Position numbers and translations under genes: made by a program. The notes below the pieces were generated by a model. That model was not told the DNA's origin and searched no databases. It saw only the letters and a program-made list of their open reading frames with translations. From Flavobacterium sp. (GTDB lineage: Bacteria > Bacteroidota > Bacteroidia > Flavobacteriales > Flavobacteriaceae), in contig NZ_SEBS01000003.1 in the NCBI RefSeq assembly GCF_004211145.1, positions 62,001 through 126,000 on the forward strand: a stretch of 64,000 bases of DNA, given 5' to 3'. This document shows positions 17,297 to 26,244 of the stretch, one piece after another. Each line of letters opens with the position of its first letter. Position 1 is the stretch's first letter.

Positions 17297-19012
17297 ATGA
17301 AAAAACTACTTTTACTCGTGCCCGTCGTATTGGCGGCGCTCACTTTTTTTGCATGCGATCCTGATCGCGAAGATTCCACTCCGGGTGGCGGAAATAATGT
17401 CTCCGACGAAGAATTCATGGAAAACTTCGGGAGTGCTGTTTCCCGAGATTTCATCGGGCAAGTCGTAGATGCCAATGACGATCCAATCCAGAATGCCACG
17501 GTCAAAATCGGTTCCTCGACCGTCCAGACCGACGAAAACGGCGTGTTCATCATCAACGAAGCGCAAGTCCATCAAAAATTCGCGTACGTAAAAGCCTCGA
17601 AATCGGGTTACATCGACGGGTCGCGCGCTTTGGTTCCGACATCGGGCAAAAACAATGTCAAGATAATGTTGTTGCAATCGGGCGCGTTGGAAACCATTCA
17701 ATCGGGAGAGGAAAGTGTCGTGTCGATCTATTCGGGCACACAAGTTAAATTCGACGGCGCGTTCGAGGACGAAAATGGCGTTCCGTATTCAGGCAGCGTC
17801 GGCGTTTTCATGTTCCACTTGACGCCTTCGAACGAGAAAATTTCAGAACTGCAACCCGGAATGTTATATGCCGAAACCGAAACGGGCGACGAAGCCGTAT
17901 TGCAAACATTCGGCATGATAAACGTTGAACTGCGCGGTTCAGGCGGACAAAAACTTCAGATAGCCGAAGGTCACACGGCCGAAATCACGATGCGTATCGA
18001 CGACGGCCAAATCGCATCAGCCCCGGCCACGATCCCGCTTTGGCACTTCGATGAGAATGCGGGTTGGTGGAAAGAAGACGGTTCGGCGACCAAACAAGGG
18101 AATTATTACGTTGGGAACGTAAGCCACTTTTCTTGGTGGAATTGTGATGTTTTTGAATCGGTAGTTATGCTTACAGTGACTGTAAAGGACGCCAACGGGA
18201 ATGCCGTTCCAAACGCTGTTACGTACTTGGAAATAGCGCAAAATAATCTTTTTAGCGGAACAATTACGACGGGTTCGACCGGCACGGCTGCAGGAATAGT
18301 TCCGTCAAATGTCGCACTGGACCTTTCGGTTGCGTTACCTTTTTGCCCCACGACAGTGCAGTCTGTCAGCATTGCACCAACTTCCACTGATTTAGCCGTT
18401 ACCGTTGTTATGGTAGACTATTCTCCTGAAATATTTTCAATATCTGGCGAATTAGTGTCATGTTCGGGTTCTTCAACAAATGGATACCTTCAGGTAAAAG
18501 TAAACGGTTTCATAAATCTATTCCCGGTCGAGGGAGATTTTCAAATAAGTATCGGAAATTGTGAAGCACCCGAAATTTTCCTTGTTCGTTCCAATAATTC
18601 TTCTTGGACACAATTTTTGGTGAATGGAACTGAAAATAATATTGGTGTACTTCCATTCTGTTCATCGACCACAGAATTTCTTGTTTATAAAATTGATGAC
18701 CAAGTTGCCAATGTTTACGTGGCAGGAATCAGTGCGACTTTTCAAAACGGGCAACTTAACGTAAACAGCGGAGGCACGAATCCTTTGGGAATTACTACCA
18801 GTGTGACAACGCCCGGCGTATACGATTCGGCCCAATTCTCATTACAATACAATGGCGTCACGATTCCCGCTGCCGCCATGCAACAAACCTACGTACTCAA
18901 TAAATTCGGAAGTGTCGGCGACTACATCGACCTTGTGTTTTACGGAACCTACACGGATCTCACGGGAGCACACAATCTCGTAGGAACCGCTCACGTGCTG
19001 CGCGACGAGTAA
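17297..19012 (+). CDS. Surface lipoprotein with carboxypeptidase-like regulatory domain (paralogue 2)
   Basis: 571-residue tandem paralogue of the preceding gene. It has a lipoprotein signal ending at Cys (LLVPVVLAALTFFAC), an acidic tether (DPDREDSTPGGGNN), and the regulatory beta-sandwich with near-identical motifs (FIGQVVDANDDPIQNATVKI; VHQKFAYVKASKSGYIDGSR; VPTSGKNNVKIML). The shared WHFDENAGWWKEDGSATKQG block follows. From about residue 290 the two proteins diverge strongly and the DNA here (about 18140-18790) is visibly more AT-rich than the first half. The last 40 residues are similar again (GDYIDLVFYGTYTDLTGAHNLVGTAH). It ends before a bidirectional terminator. Confidence 0.85.
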   Translation: MKKLLLLVPVVLAALTFFACDPDREDSTPGGGNNVSDEEFMENFGSAVSRDFIGQVVDANDDPIQNATVKIGSSTVQTDENGVFIINEAQVHQKFAYVKASKSGYIDGSRALVPTSGKNNVKIMLLQSGALETIQSGEESVVSIYSGTQVKFDGAFEDENGVPYSGSVGVFMFHLTPSNEKISELQPGMLYAETETGDEAVLQTFGMINVELRGSGGQKLQIAEGHTAEITMRIDDGQIASAPATIPLWHFDENAGWWKEDGSATKQGNYYVGNVSHFSWWNCDVFESVVMLTVTVKDANGNAVPNAVTYLEIAQNNLFSGTITTGSTGTAAGIVPSNVALDLSVALPFCPTTVQSVSIAPTSTDLAVTVVMVDYSPEIFSISGELVSCSGSSTNGYLQVKVNGFINLFPVEGDFQISIGNCEAPEIFLVRSNNSSWTQFLVNGTENNIGVLPFCSSTTEFLVYKIDDQVANVYVAGISATFQNGQLNVNSGGTNPLGITTSVTTPGVYDSAQFSLQYNGVTIPAAAMQQTYVLNKFGSVGDYIDLVFYGTYTDLTGAHNLVGTAHVLRDE

Positions 19013-19034
19013 GATTATATTGCCATGAAAAAGA

Positions 19035-19062
19035 AAAGCCTCCAATCACGGAGGCTTTTTTT
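19035..19062. terminator. Bidirectional terminator between convergent genes
   Basis: AAAGCCTCC-AATCAC-GGAGGCTTT with A-rich and T-rich flanks, serving both the lipoprotein gene on the left and the convergent hypothetical gene on the right. Confidence 0.85.
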
Positions 19063-19582
19063 ATATCAATTCTTTCACTTCATTCCGAATGTAAGCGAGT
19101 GCCGCCGAACTCGGGCTCGGATTGTCGAACGACAATGTCAGTACTTTTTCGCGGAAATTATCGGCGTCCGAAATATCTTCGCTTGCCGCGGCTTTACGCA
19201 ACGTCTGGATCGTGGCGTTCTTGGCGGTTTGTATGATTCCCCAACATTCGTCCGAAACGTAAATCTGTTGCGTCAGATTGTGCTCGAATTCCTGCTCGAT
19301 CTGTGCGATGATGTAATTTGCGTAATCTTCTTTCTTCTCTGAAATCGGAGCGACGCGGATGAGCAATTTCGCAGGATCGATGCGTTCCAAAAACAACGTC
19401 ATGCGTTCGTATGCCTGTAATTTCAACGGCAGCGAATCCTTCCTGTTCTGGCGCAACAGCATGAAACGCCTCTTGTTGTCCTCGTTCTTGGCGAAGGTCT
19501 GGAAAAAATAGTAGGCGACTCCGCCCGTGATGGCCGCGGGAAGGCAGAAAAATAGCAATTCGATTATCTTGTCGGTGTTCAT
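19061..19582 (-). CDS. Conserved hypothetical membrane-anchored protein
   Basis: 173 residues from the ATG at 19582 (MNTDKIIELLFFCLPAAIT); the ORF track start at 19603 adds seven residues with no support. There is one N-terminal membrane helix (LLFFCLPAAITGGVAYYFF). A basic linker (KNEDNKRRFMLLRQNRKDSL) and a mainly helical cytoplasmic domain (LPLKLQAYERMTLFLERIDP, ANYIIAQIEQEFEHNLTQQI) follow. It resembles a flavobacterial family of unknown function. It is a single gene, convergent with the lipoprotein. Confidence 0.8.
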   Translation of the reverse strand: MNTDKIIELLFFCLPAAITGGVAYYFFQTFAKNEDNKRRFMLLRQNRKDSLPLKLQAYERMTLFLERIDPAKLLIRVAPISEKKEDYANYIIAQIEQEFEHNLTQQIYVSDECWGIIQTAKNATIQTLRKAAASEDISDADNFREKVLTLSFDNPSPSSAALAYIRNEVKELI

Positions 19583-19714
19583 TGTTTGTGAATTTGGAAA
19601 CAAAAGTCGACATATTTACCGAATCTGCAAATCGGGAATCAAATTTCCCAGGCAACTATTCACGCTTTGCCACGTCTTGTATTTGTATTACTTTTAAGAA
19701 CCAAACCAAACAAC

Positions 19715-20893
19715 ATGAGAATTTTTTTGATAATCGCATTACTCGCGATCGGCGTTCCGATGTTTTCACAATCGGTTTCCATCCAGGGAAAATTGGTCGA
19801 CGCCACGAACAACGAACCCGTAATCGCCGCGTCGATAGGAGTGAGGAACCATTTCGCGGGAACGATAACCAACGATGAAGGCGTTTTCCAGTTGAACGCA
19901 CCCAAGGATTCTGACATCGGGATCACGTGCATCGGATACAAAGACATCGTATTGCCGATTTCGAAATTCACGTCCGAAATTACCGTCATCAAACTCGAAC
20001 GCAGCGAGGAAATGCTCGAGGAAATCATCGTATCGACAATTCCGATGAAAGACTTGATCAAACTCGTGATCGAAACTTCCCAAAAACGATTCAACAAACC
20101 CATCCAGCTCGATACGTATTACCGAGAATTCGTGAAGCAGAACGGCGCGTACACGAAATTCAGCGACGGATTGCTCGAATATCACCTCGACGGAAGTACG
20201 AAAAACACGACCTCTGATTTGATCGTAAGCCAATCCCGCGCGTTCCAGATCGCAAAACCCGCCGATGAGGAATTCGATTTCGATTCGGTCATCGGGACAG
20301 AAAAAGCCGTCGAAAAATATTACGACCTCAAATTCCTCAAGTCGATTGCGAGCGACCAGAAGAAATACGATTTCGTGCTGAAGCGTTTCATGTCGGAAGG
20401 AAAGGAAATGCTCAAGATCGTCTGGACGCCAAAGGAAGACGCCGACGAAATGCTCACGACGGGTTCGGTCACCTACGATCCCGAAACCAAACTGATTTTC
20501 GCGTTCGACGCCCATGTCGACGAGAAACACAAGCCGCTCGCCAAAACAATGAATATTTTGTTGTTCCGCATCGAAATCCAGGACATCGACCTTGACGTGA
20601 AGTACAAAATGTCGGGCACCAATTATTTGCTTTCGTACAACAAACGTTACGCGAAAATGCGCGTCTGGAAGAAGAACAAATGGAATTACGTGCTCGAATC
20701 AAAGACCGATCTGCTCGTGACCAATTTCTCGAAAGACGACAAAACCTACGACAAGAAAGCCGTAAACAAAGAACGCGGCCTGTATCAAAGCGGCAGCAAA
20801 TACACGTTCCCGTTCTGGAAACAAAGCAATGCGATCGTGCTGACGTCGGCCGAGGAAAAGATCGTCGCGGATTTGGAGAAGAGCGGAGATTAG
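19715..20893 (+). CDS. CarboxypepD_reg-like domain exported protein
   Basis: 392 residues from the ATG at 19715; the ORF track start at 19667 precedes the signal peptide. Signal peptide MRIFLIIALLAIGVPMFS is followed by a CarboxypepD_reg-like beta-sandwich at about residues 22-100 (VSIQGKLVDATNNEPVIAAS, GTITNDEGVFQL, ITCIGYKDIVLPIS). This is the N-terminal domain seen in many Bacteroidota envelope proteins and TonB-dependent receptors. A roughly 290-residue beta-rich region follows (YYREFVKQNGAYTKFSDGLL). No TonB box or plug domain is present, so it is not a receptor. Probably periplasmic or outer membrane; function unknown. Confidence 0.85.
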   Translation: MRIFLIIALLAIGVPMFSQSVSIQGKLVDATNNEPVIAASIGVRNHFAGTITNDEGVFQLNAPKDSDIGITCIGYKDIVLPISKFTSEITVIKLERSEEMLEEIIVSTIPMKDLIKLVIETSQKRFNKPIQLDTYYREFVKQNGAYTKFSDGLLEYHLDGSTKNTTSDLIVSQSRAFQIAKPADEEFDFDSVIGTEKAVEKYYDLKFLKSIASDQKKYDFVLKRFMSEGKEMLKIVWTPKEDADEMLTTGSVTYDPETKLIFAFDAHVDEKHKPLAKTMNILLFRIEIQDIDLDVKYKMSGTNYLLSYNKRYAKMRVWKKNKWNYVLESKTDLLVTNFSKDDKTYDKKAVNKERGLYQSGSKYTFPFWKQSNAIVLTSAEEKIVADLEKSGD

Positions 20894-20894
20894 G

Positions 20895-21085
20895 TTGATG
20901 TTTGTTGTTTAATCGGTTAATGGTCGGTGCTTCTTGCCGAAGGATTCAATTGTCATTGAACTGACTATAAATCACAAGCCATCTCGAAAAATATTTCCTC
21001 TATCGGACGATTCGATACACAAGCGATCACTGGTCGTTTCGTCATAATTGTCTGACTCGATTTTAACCGATTAACCCGACCCAAT
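20895..21085. repeat. Mirror arms of the AATCGGTT octamer around a 130-bp loop
   Basis: Left arm TTTAATCGGTTAATGG (about 20912) and right arm TTTTAACCGATTAACCC (about 21060) are inverted relative to each other, flanking about 130 bp that contains no ORF. It fills the 288-bp gap before the alpha/beta hydrolase gene, where a smaller GTACGT...ACGTAC hairpin also lies just before the ATG. One of the mirrored short-word loci. Confidence 0.6.
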
Positions 21086-21181
21086 ATCCGCGGCACGCAA
21101 AACACGACACAACAACAACTTAAAATCCTGTAACGGTTTCACGTTTTCGATTGGGTAAATTGTACGTCTTATTCACGTACG

Positions 21182-21982
21182 ATGGCTGCATTCGATCACA
21201 CTTCAGGAAAACATTTCGAAATAGACGATGCCGCAATCTACTTTCACCGAATTCCGAATCGAGGCAAACCGACGCTGTTGTTTTTACACGGCGGCGGCGG
21301 GACGATCGAGGATTTCAATCAGATCCTTCACGATTTCACCGATGATTTCGATGTACTCGGCATCGACAGTCGCGGACACGGCGCGTCATCGGTCGGATCC
21401 GGAAAACTCAGTTACGAACGGCTGCAGCGCGATGTGGAAGCCATTTTGAAATCATTGGACATTTCAAGCGTCACGATTGTCGGGTTCTCCGATGGCGGAA
21501 TCGTGGGCTATCGATTAGCGTCCGACGATAAAATAATAATCGACAAACTCATCACCATCGGCGGGACTTGGAGCAAAAAAGACCTGAGGGAAACTAAACA
21601 TCTTTTAGAAAGTTTCACGGTTTCGAAATGGCGCGAGCTCATGCCCGAAGCTTTTTCGACCTACCAAAAGACCAATCCTGAAAAAGACGCCCGGAAATCA
21701 CTCGAGAAAATCATTTCGATGTGGACGGACGATTCCGATTCGGGTTATCCGGATTCGTCGGTCGAAAAAATAAAATGTCCGACGCTGATCATCCGCGGTG
21801 ACGAAGATCATTTGTTCTCCCGTGAAAGCGCGTTCAGGCTCGCCGAGTCGATTGCCGATTCGAAACTCCTGAACATTCCGTTCGCGGCGCACGTGGCGTT
21901 TGTCGACCAAAAAGAAATCATACTTCAAATAATCACACAATTCCTAAAACAACATACAAATGCCAACGACCAAGAAAACTAG
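21182..21982 (+). CDS. Alpha/beta hydrolase
   Basis: 266-residue cytoplasmic alpha/beta hydrolase. The oxyanion-hole motif FLHGGGG is near residue 36, a Gly-Arg-Gly-His loop (GIDSRGHGAS) follows, and the nucleophile elbow is GFSDGG around residue 101. An acid is in IIRGDEDHLF and the catalytic His in PFAAHVAFVDQ. It lacks a signal peptide. Its last 23 bases overlap the start of the FMN reductase gene on the same strand, so the two form an operon. Fold and triad are clear; substrate not predictable. Confidence 0.9.
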   Translation: MAAFDHTSGKHFEIDDAAIYFHRIPNRGKPTLLFLHGGGGTIEDFNQILHDFTDDFDVLGIDSRGHGASSVGSGKLSYERLQRDVEAILKSLDISSVTIVGFSDGGIVGYRLASDDKIIIDKLITIGGTWSKKDLRETKHLLESFTVSKWRELMPEAFSTYQKTNPEKDARKSLEKIISMWTDDSDSGYPDSSVEKIKCPTLIIRGDEDHLFSRESAFRLAESIADSKLLNIPFAAHVAFVDQKEIILQIITQFLKQHTNANDQEN

Positions 21983-22520
21983 GATCATCGCGTTCTCGGG
22001 AAGCCTGAGAAAAGAATCGTACACGACGCAATTGTTGCGCGCATTCGCGAAAGTCACCCCGAAAAACGTCGAATTCGAGATCATCGATATTTCCGATCTG
22101 CCGTTCATCAACCAGGATTTGGAAGAAAATTTGCCGACGTCGGTCAAAAACCTGCACAAAGCCATCAAATCAGCCGACGCGGTCCTTTTCGCGACACCCG
22201 AATACAACCGTTCGTATTCGCCCGTCGTCAAAAATGCGATCGATTGGGGTTCCCGACCTCAAGGCAAGAACGCGTGGGATGGAAAACCCGCCGCGGTAAT
22301 CGGGTGTTCGCCTTACAGTTTGGGCGGATTTGGAGCCGTGAATCATTTGCGTCAGGTCATGTTGTATGTGAATCTCGCGACGATGCAGCAACCGGAATTT
22401 TATTTGTCGTTCGCTGATGATAAGATGGATAAGGACGATAATATTACCGATAAGGAAACGCAGAAATTCGTGGGTGATTTTTGGAAGGCGTTTTTGGAGT
22501 GGACGGTGCGGTTTGTTTGA
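21960..22520 (+). CDS. NADPH-dependent FMN reductase family protein
   Basis: 186-residue flavodoxin-fold oxidoreductase. The FMN phosphate-binding loop FSGSLRKESYTTQLLRAF is at the N-terminus. The family signature ATPEYNRSYSPVVKNAIDWG is near residue 85, followed by GKPAAVIGCSPYSLGGFGAVNHLRQV, which binds the flavin ring. Such enzymes reduce quinones, chromate, azo dyes or free flavins with NAD(P)H. It overlaps the alpha/beta hydrolase by 23 bases, suggesting joint expression in detoxification. It is followed by the 1.3-kb repeat field. Confidence 0.93.
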   Translation: MPTTKKTRIIAFSGSLRKESYTTQLLRAFAKVTPKNVEFEIIDISDLPFINQDLEENLPTSVKNLHKAIKSADAVLFATPEYNRSYSPVVKNAIDWGSRPQGKNAWDGKPAAVIGCSPYSLGGFGAVNHLRQVMLYVNLATMQQPEFYLSFADDKMDKDDNITDKETQKFVGDFWKAFLEWTVRFV

Positions 22521-22587
22521 TTGTTTGCTTTTTTAAACCATTTGGATAGTTAAGGAAGTTAGGGTTGGGCGCAGTTTGTTGTGGGCT

Positions 22588-23830
22588 GTTGCTTCGCAAG
22601 TTTTTTTTTGTTGCTTCGCAACTTTTTTTGACACGAAGACACGAAGGCACGAAGGCACGAAGGTTTGGTCGTTTTGATTTTTGCGTGTTGTAGTTTTGTG
22701 CTTTTTGTTTTTTTGTTTGTGCGCGTGTACTTTTCGCCTTGCACTTTGCACTTTGCACTGATGCATTTACCACACGAATTTTCCAATCAAAAAGCAACGT
22801 ATACGCCAACGGAAGACACGTATTCAAATAAACACCCGAGGCGCAGCCGAACTGATGGAGCGCAGCGGAATAAATCAACAAATCAACGAATCAACGAAAA
22901 AACCAACGTCCACGGAAAGGCAAGAATCAGATAAACAATTCAACTTTTTGGTTGCTTCGCAACTTTTTTAACACGAAGTCACGAAGGCACGAAGACTCGA
23001 AGGTTTGGTAGTTTTGATTTCTATGTTTTGCAGGTTTGTGTTTAATCATTCATGCACTTTGCACTTTGCACTGATGCATTTACCACACGAATTTTCCAAT
23101 CGAAAAGCAACGGAAGACACGTATTCAAATAAACAAATAAACAAATCAACGAATCAACGAATTATCGAATCAACAAATCAACGAAAAAACCAACGTCCAC
23201 GGAAGGCAAGAATCAAATAAACAATTCAACTTTTTGGTTGCTTCGCAACTTTTTTAACACGAAGGCACGAAGGCACGAAGACACGAAGGTTTGGTAGTTT
23301 TGATTTCTGCGTGTTGTGGTTTTGTGTTTAATCATTCATGTACTTTGCACCTTGCACCTTGCATCTTGCACTTTGCACTGATGCATTTACCACCACGGAT
23401 TTTTTCATTAGAAAGCAACGTATACGCTAACGGAAGACACGCATTCAAATAAACAAATCAACGAATCAACAAATCAACAAAAAACTAAAGTCTACGGAAG
23501 GCAAGAATCAAATAAACAATTCAACTTTTTGGTTGCTTCGCAACTTTTTTAACACGAAGGCACGAAGGCACGAAGTTTTGGTAGTTTTGATTTCTACGTG
23601 TTGTGGTTTTGTGTTTAATCATTTATGCACCTTGCACCTTGCACCTTGCACCTTGCACTTTGCACTGATGACCTCCACGGATTTTTTCATCAAAAAGCAA
23701 CATATACGCCAACGGAAGACAGGCATTCAAATAAACAAATCAACAAATCAACAAATCAACAAAAAAACTAAAGTCCACGGAAGCCAAGATTCAAATAAAC
23801 AATCAAACGATTCAACAATTAACCAACAAA
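22588..23830. repeat. Four-copy compound tandem repeat (units about 285-340 bp)
   Basis: Units begin at the hairpin GTTGCTTCGCAAC at 22610, 22951, 23237 and 23532, with an extra hairpin copy at 22588. Each unit has the same internal order: hairpin; T-run; octamers CACGAAGG; a TTTGGTAGTTTTGATTTC block; heptamers TTGCACC/TTGCACT; ACGGAAGACACG...TTCAAATAAAC core; octamers AAATCAAC/GAATCAAC; then GTCCACGGAAGGCAAGAAT. Copies differ by substitutions, octamer number and one GC-rich insertion in the first copy. The field contains no credible gene; ORFs in it are translated repeats. It runs up to the helicase start. Confidence 0.9.
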
Positions 23831-23847
23831 TAACTATTTTTGCGTCC

Positions 23848-26193
23848 TTGGAATCCATACACAAATACATCGACCAACTCAACGACGCCCAGCGCGCGCC
23901 GACCTTGCAGAAAGACGGTCCCATGATCATAATCGCGGGTGCCGGCTCGGGTAAGACGCGGGTGCTTACGATCAGGATTGCGTACCTGATGGCGCAGGGC
24001 GTGGACTCGTTCAACATCCTCGCGCTCACGTTTACGAACAAGGCGGCGCGTGAAATGAAATCGCGAATCGCGGCTATCGTCGGCAACAACGAGGCGAAGA
24101 ATTTGTGGATGGGAACGTTCCACTCGGTGTTCGCGAGGATTCTGCGCGCCGAGAGCGACAAGTTGGGTTACCCGTCGAACTTTACGATTTACGATACGCA
24201 GGATTCAGTGCGGCTCATCGGGTCGATCATCAAGGAAATGCAATTGGATCGCGATATTTATAAGCCGAAGCAGGTTTTGGGTCGGATCTCGTCGTACAAG
24301 AACAGCCTGATCACCGTAAAAGCGTATTTCAACAATCCCGAATTGATGGAAGCCGACGCCATGTCCAAGAAACCGCGTCTGGGCGATGTCTACCAAAATT
24401 ACGTCGACCGATGTTTCAAGGCGGGCGCGATGGATTTTGACGATTTGCTGCTCAAAACCAATGAACTTTTGGCGCGTTTCCCCGACGTGCTCGCGAAATA
24501 CCAAAACCGTTTCCGCTACATTCTCGTCGATGAGTACCAGGATACGAACCACTCGCAGTATCTGATCGTGCGCGCGTTGAGCGACAAGTTCCAGAACATT
24601 TGTGTCGTCGGTGATGATGCGCAGAGTATCTATGCGTTCCGGGGCGCGAACATCAACAATATCCTGAATTTCCAAAAGGATTACGACGGCGTGCAGACGT
24701 ATCGCCTCGAACAGAACTACCGCTCGACCAAGAACATCGTCGAGGCCGCGAATTCGATTATCGATAAAAACAAAACCAAGCTCGACAAGATCGTCTGGAC
24801 AGCTAACGACGACGGGCCAAAAATAAAAGTACACCGTTCGATCACCGATGGTGAGGAAGGCCGTTTCGTCGCCGGGGAAATCTGGGAGCAGAAAATGCAG
24901 CAGCAGCTCGACAACGGCAAATTCGCAATCCTATACCGAACCAACGCCCAATCGCGTGCGATGGAAGACGCGCTTCGCAAACGCGATATCCCGTACCGAA
25001 TCTACGGCGGCTTGTCATTCTACCAACGCAAGGAAATCAAGGACGTATTGAGCTACCTGCGATTGGTGATCAACCCGAAGGACGAGGAAGCACTCGTTCG
25101 CGTGATCAATTATCCGGCACGTGGCATCGGCGATTCGACGATCGAAAAACTCACCGTTGCCGCGAACCACTACAAGCGCCCGATTTTCGACGTGATGGAA
25201 AACATCGATAAGATCGATCTTAAACTCAATTCGGGCACCAAACGAAAGCTCGACGATTTCGTCACGATGATCAAGAGTTTTCAGATATTGAACGAAACCC
25301 ACGACGCGTTTTTCATAGCCGAACACGTGACCAAAAAAACCGGTCTCGTCATGGAACTTAAGAAAGACGCGACGCCTGAGGGAATCGCGCGCATCGAAAA
25401 CATCGAGGAACTTTTGAACGGTATGAAGGATTTCATCGAGGGCCAAAAGGAAATCGACGGAGCCCGAGGTTCGTTGTCGGAATTCATGGAAGATGTCGCG
25501 CTTGCAACTGATTTAGATAAAGACACGGGCGACGACGATCGCGTGGCGCTGATGACGATTCACCTCGCGAAAGGGCTGGAATTTCCGTACGTATTCATCG
25601 TCGGGATGGAAGAAGATCTGTTCCCGAGCGCGATGAGCATGAACACGAGAAGCGAACTCGAGGAAGAACGCCGACTGTTCTACGTCGCATTGACAAGGGC
25701 CGAAAAACAAGCGTACCTAACGTATGCCCAATCGCGTTATCGCTGGGGAAAACTCACCGATAGCGAGCCTTCGCGTTTCATCGAAGAAATCAAACCCGAA
25801 TATATCGAATATCTTACGCAGCCTGAAACCGGCTATCGTTACAAACCGATGATCGACGCCGATATCTTCGGTGATGTCGACAAATCGAAACTGCGACAGA
25901 CCAAACCCGTAACGGGAACGCCGCCCAAATGGATCACCGACAACCAGCCGAAGCCTGATTTAAGCATCCGGAAACTAAAACCCGTCGGAACGAGCAAACC
26001 GTCATCGAATGGAGCGAATCTGTTTGACGGCAACCTGATAATCGGGAATGTCGTGATGCACGAACGCTTCGGAAAAGGGGAAATCTTGAATCTCGAAGGC
26101 GTCGGAGGCGATAGGAAGGCTGAGATTCGCTTTGAAGTCGGCGGAATTAAGAAATTGTTGTTGCGATTTGCGAAGCTTGATGTGATTGGTTGA
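23848..26193 (+). CDS. uvrD: UvrD/PcrA-type ATP-dependent 3'-5' DNA helicase
   Basis: Superfamily 1A helicase, 781 residues from a TTG at 23848 (MESIHKYIDQLNDAQRAP). The ORF track start at 23533 adds 105 residues of translated repeat. No in-frame ATG lies near the family start, and a TATTTTTG box ends six bases before the TTG, so the mRNA may be nearly leaderless. Motifs: IIAGAGSGKTRVLTIR (Walker A), LTFTNKAAREM, LVDEYQDTN (motif II), VGDDAQSIYAFRGA, LEQNYRST, IHLAKGLEFPYVFI and VALTRAEKQAYL. A C-terminal Tudor-like module of the PcrA/UvrD type is also present (HERFGKGEILNLEGVGGDRK). Roles are nucleotide excision and replication repair. Confidence 0.93.
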   Translation: MESIHKYIDQLNDAQRAPTLQKDGPMIIIAGAGSGKTRVLTIRIAYLMAQGVDSFNILALTFTNKAAREMKSRIAAIVGNNEAKNLWMGTFHSVFARILRAESDKLGYPSNFTIYDTQDSVRLIGSIIKEMQLDRDIYKPKQVLGRISSYKNSLITVKAYFNNPELMEADAMSKKPRLGDVYQNYVDRCFKAGAMDFDDLLLKTNELLARFPDVLAKYQNRFRYILVDEYQDTNHSQYLIVRALSDKFQNICVVGDDAQSIYAFRGANINNILNFQKDYDGVQTYRLEQNYRSTKNIVEAANSIIDKNKTKLDKIVWTANDDGPKIKVHRSITDGEEGRFVAGEIWEQKMQQQLDNGKFAILYRTNAQSRAMEDALRKRDIPYRIYGGLSFYQRKEIKDVLSYLRLVINPKDEEALVRVINYPARGIGDSTIEKLTVAANHYKRPIFDVMENIDKIDLKLNSGTKRKLDDFVTMIKSFQILNETHDAFFIAEHVTKKTGLVMELKKDATPEGIARIENIEELLNGMKDFIEGQKEIDGARGSLSEFMEDVALATDLDKDTGDDDRVALMTIHLAKGLEFPYVFIVGMEEDLFPSAMSMNTRSELEEERRLFYVALTRAEKQAYLTYAQSRYRWGKLTDSEPSRFIEEIKPEYIEYLTQPETGYRYKPMIDADIFGDVDKSKLRQTKPVTGTPPKWITDNQPKPDLSIRKLKPVGTSKPSSNGANLFDGNLIIGNVVMHERFGKGEILNLEGVGGDRKAEIRFEVGGIKKLLLRFAKLDVIG

Positions 26194-26244
26194 GATTTTA
26201 GAATTGAGATTTTGAGTGGGAGCGATGTTTACATTTAAGAAAGG

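Noticed and set aside
19766-20530. 254-residue antisense ORF
   Set aside because: A shadow of the CarboxypepD_reg-like gene; composition is Arg/Phe/Val-rich as expected from reversed codons. The same applies to other long antisense ORFs such as 24205-24834 and 5300-5900.
22845-22880. GC-rich insertion in the first compound unit (CCGAGGCGCAGCCGAACTG) as a mobile element
   Set aside because: It is only about 35 bases long, with no terminal repeats or target duplication visible.
22665-23220. ORFs of 89 and 71 residues (VVLIS...CTLHFAL...STNQRI) repeated in the 22.6-23.2 kb units
   Set aside because: They are translations of octamer and heptamer words, which are stop-free in every frame; the frame is broken in the third unit and there is no start context.
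23533-23847. 105-residue N-terminal extension of the helicase
   Set aside because: It is the last compound repeat unit in frame; homologous helicases start at the HKYIDQLN region.
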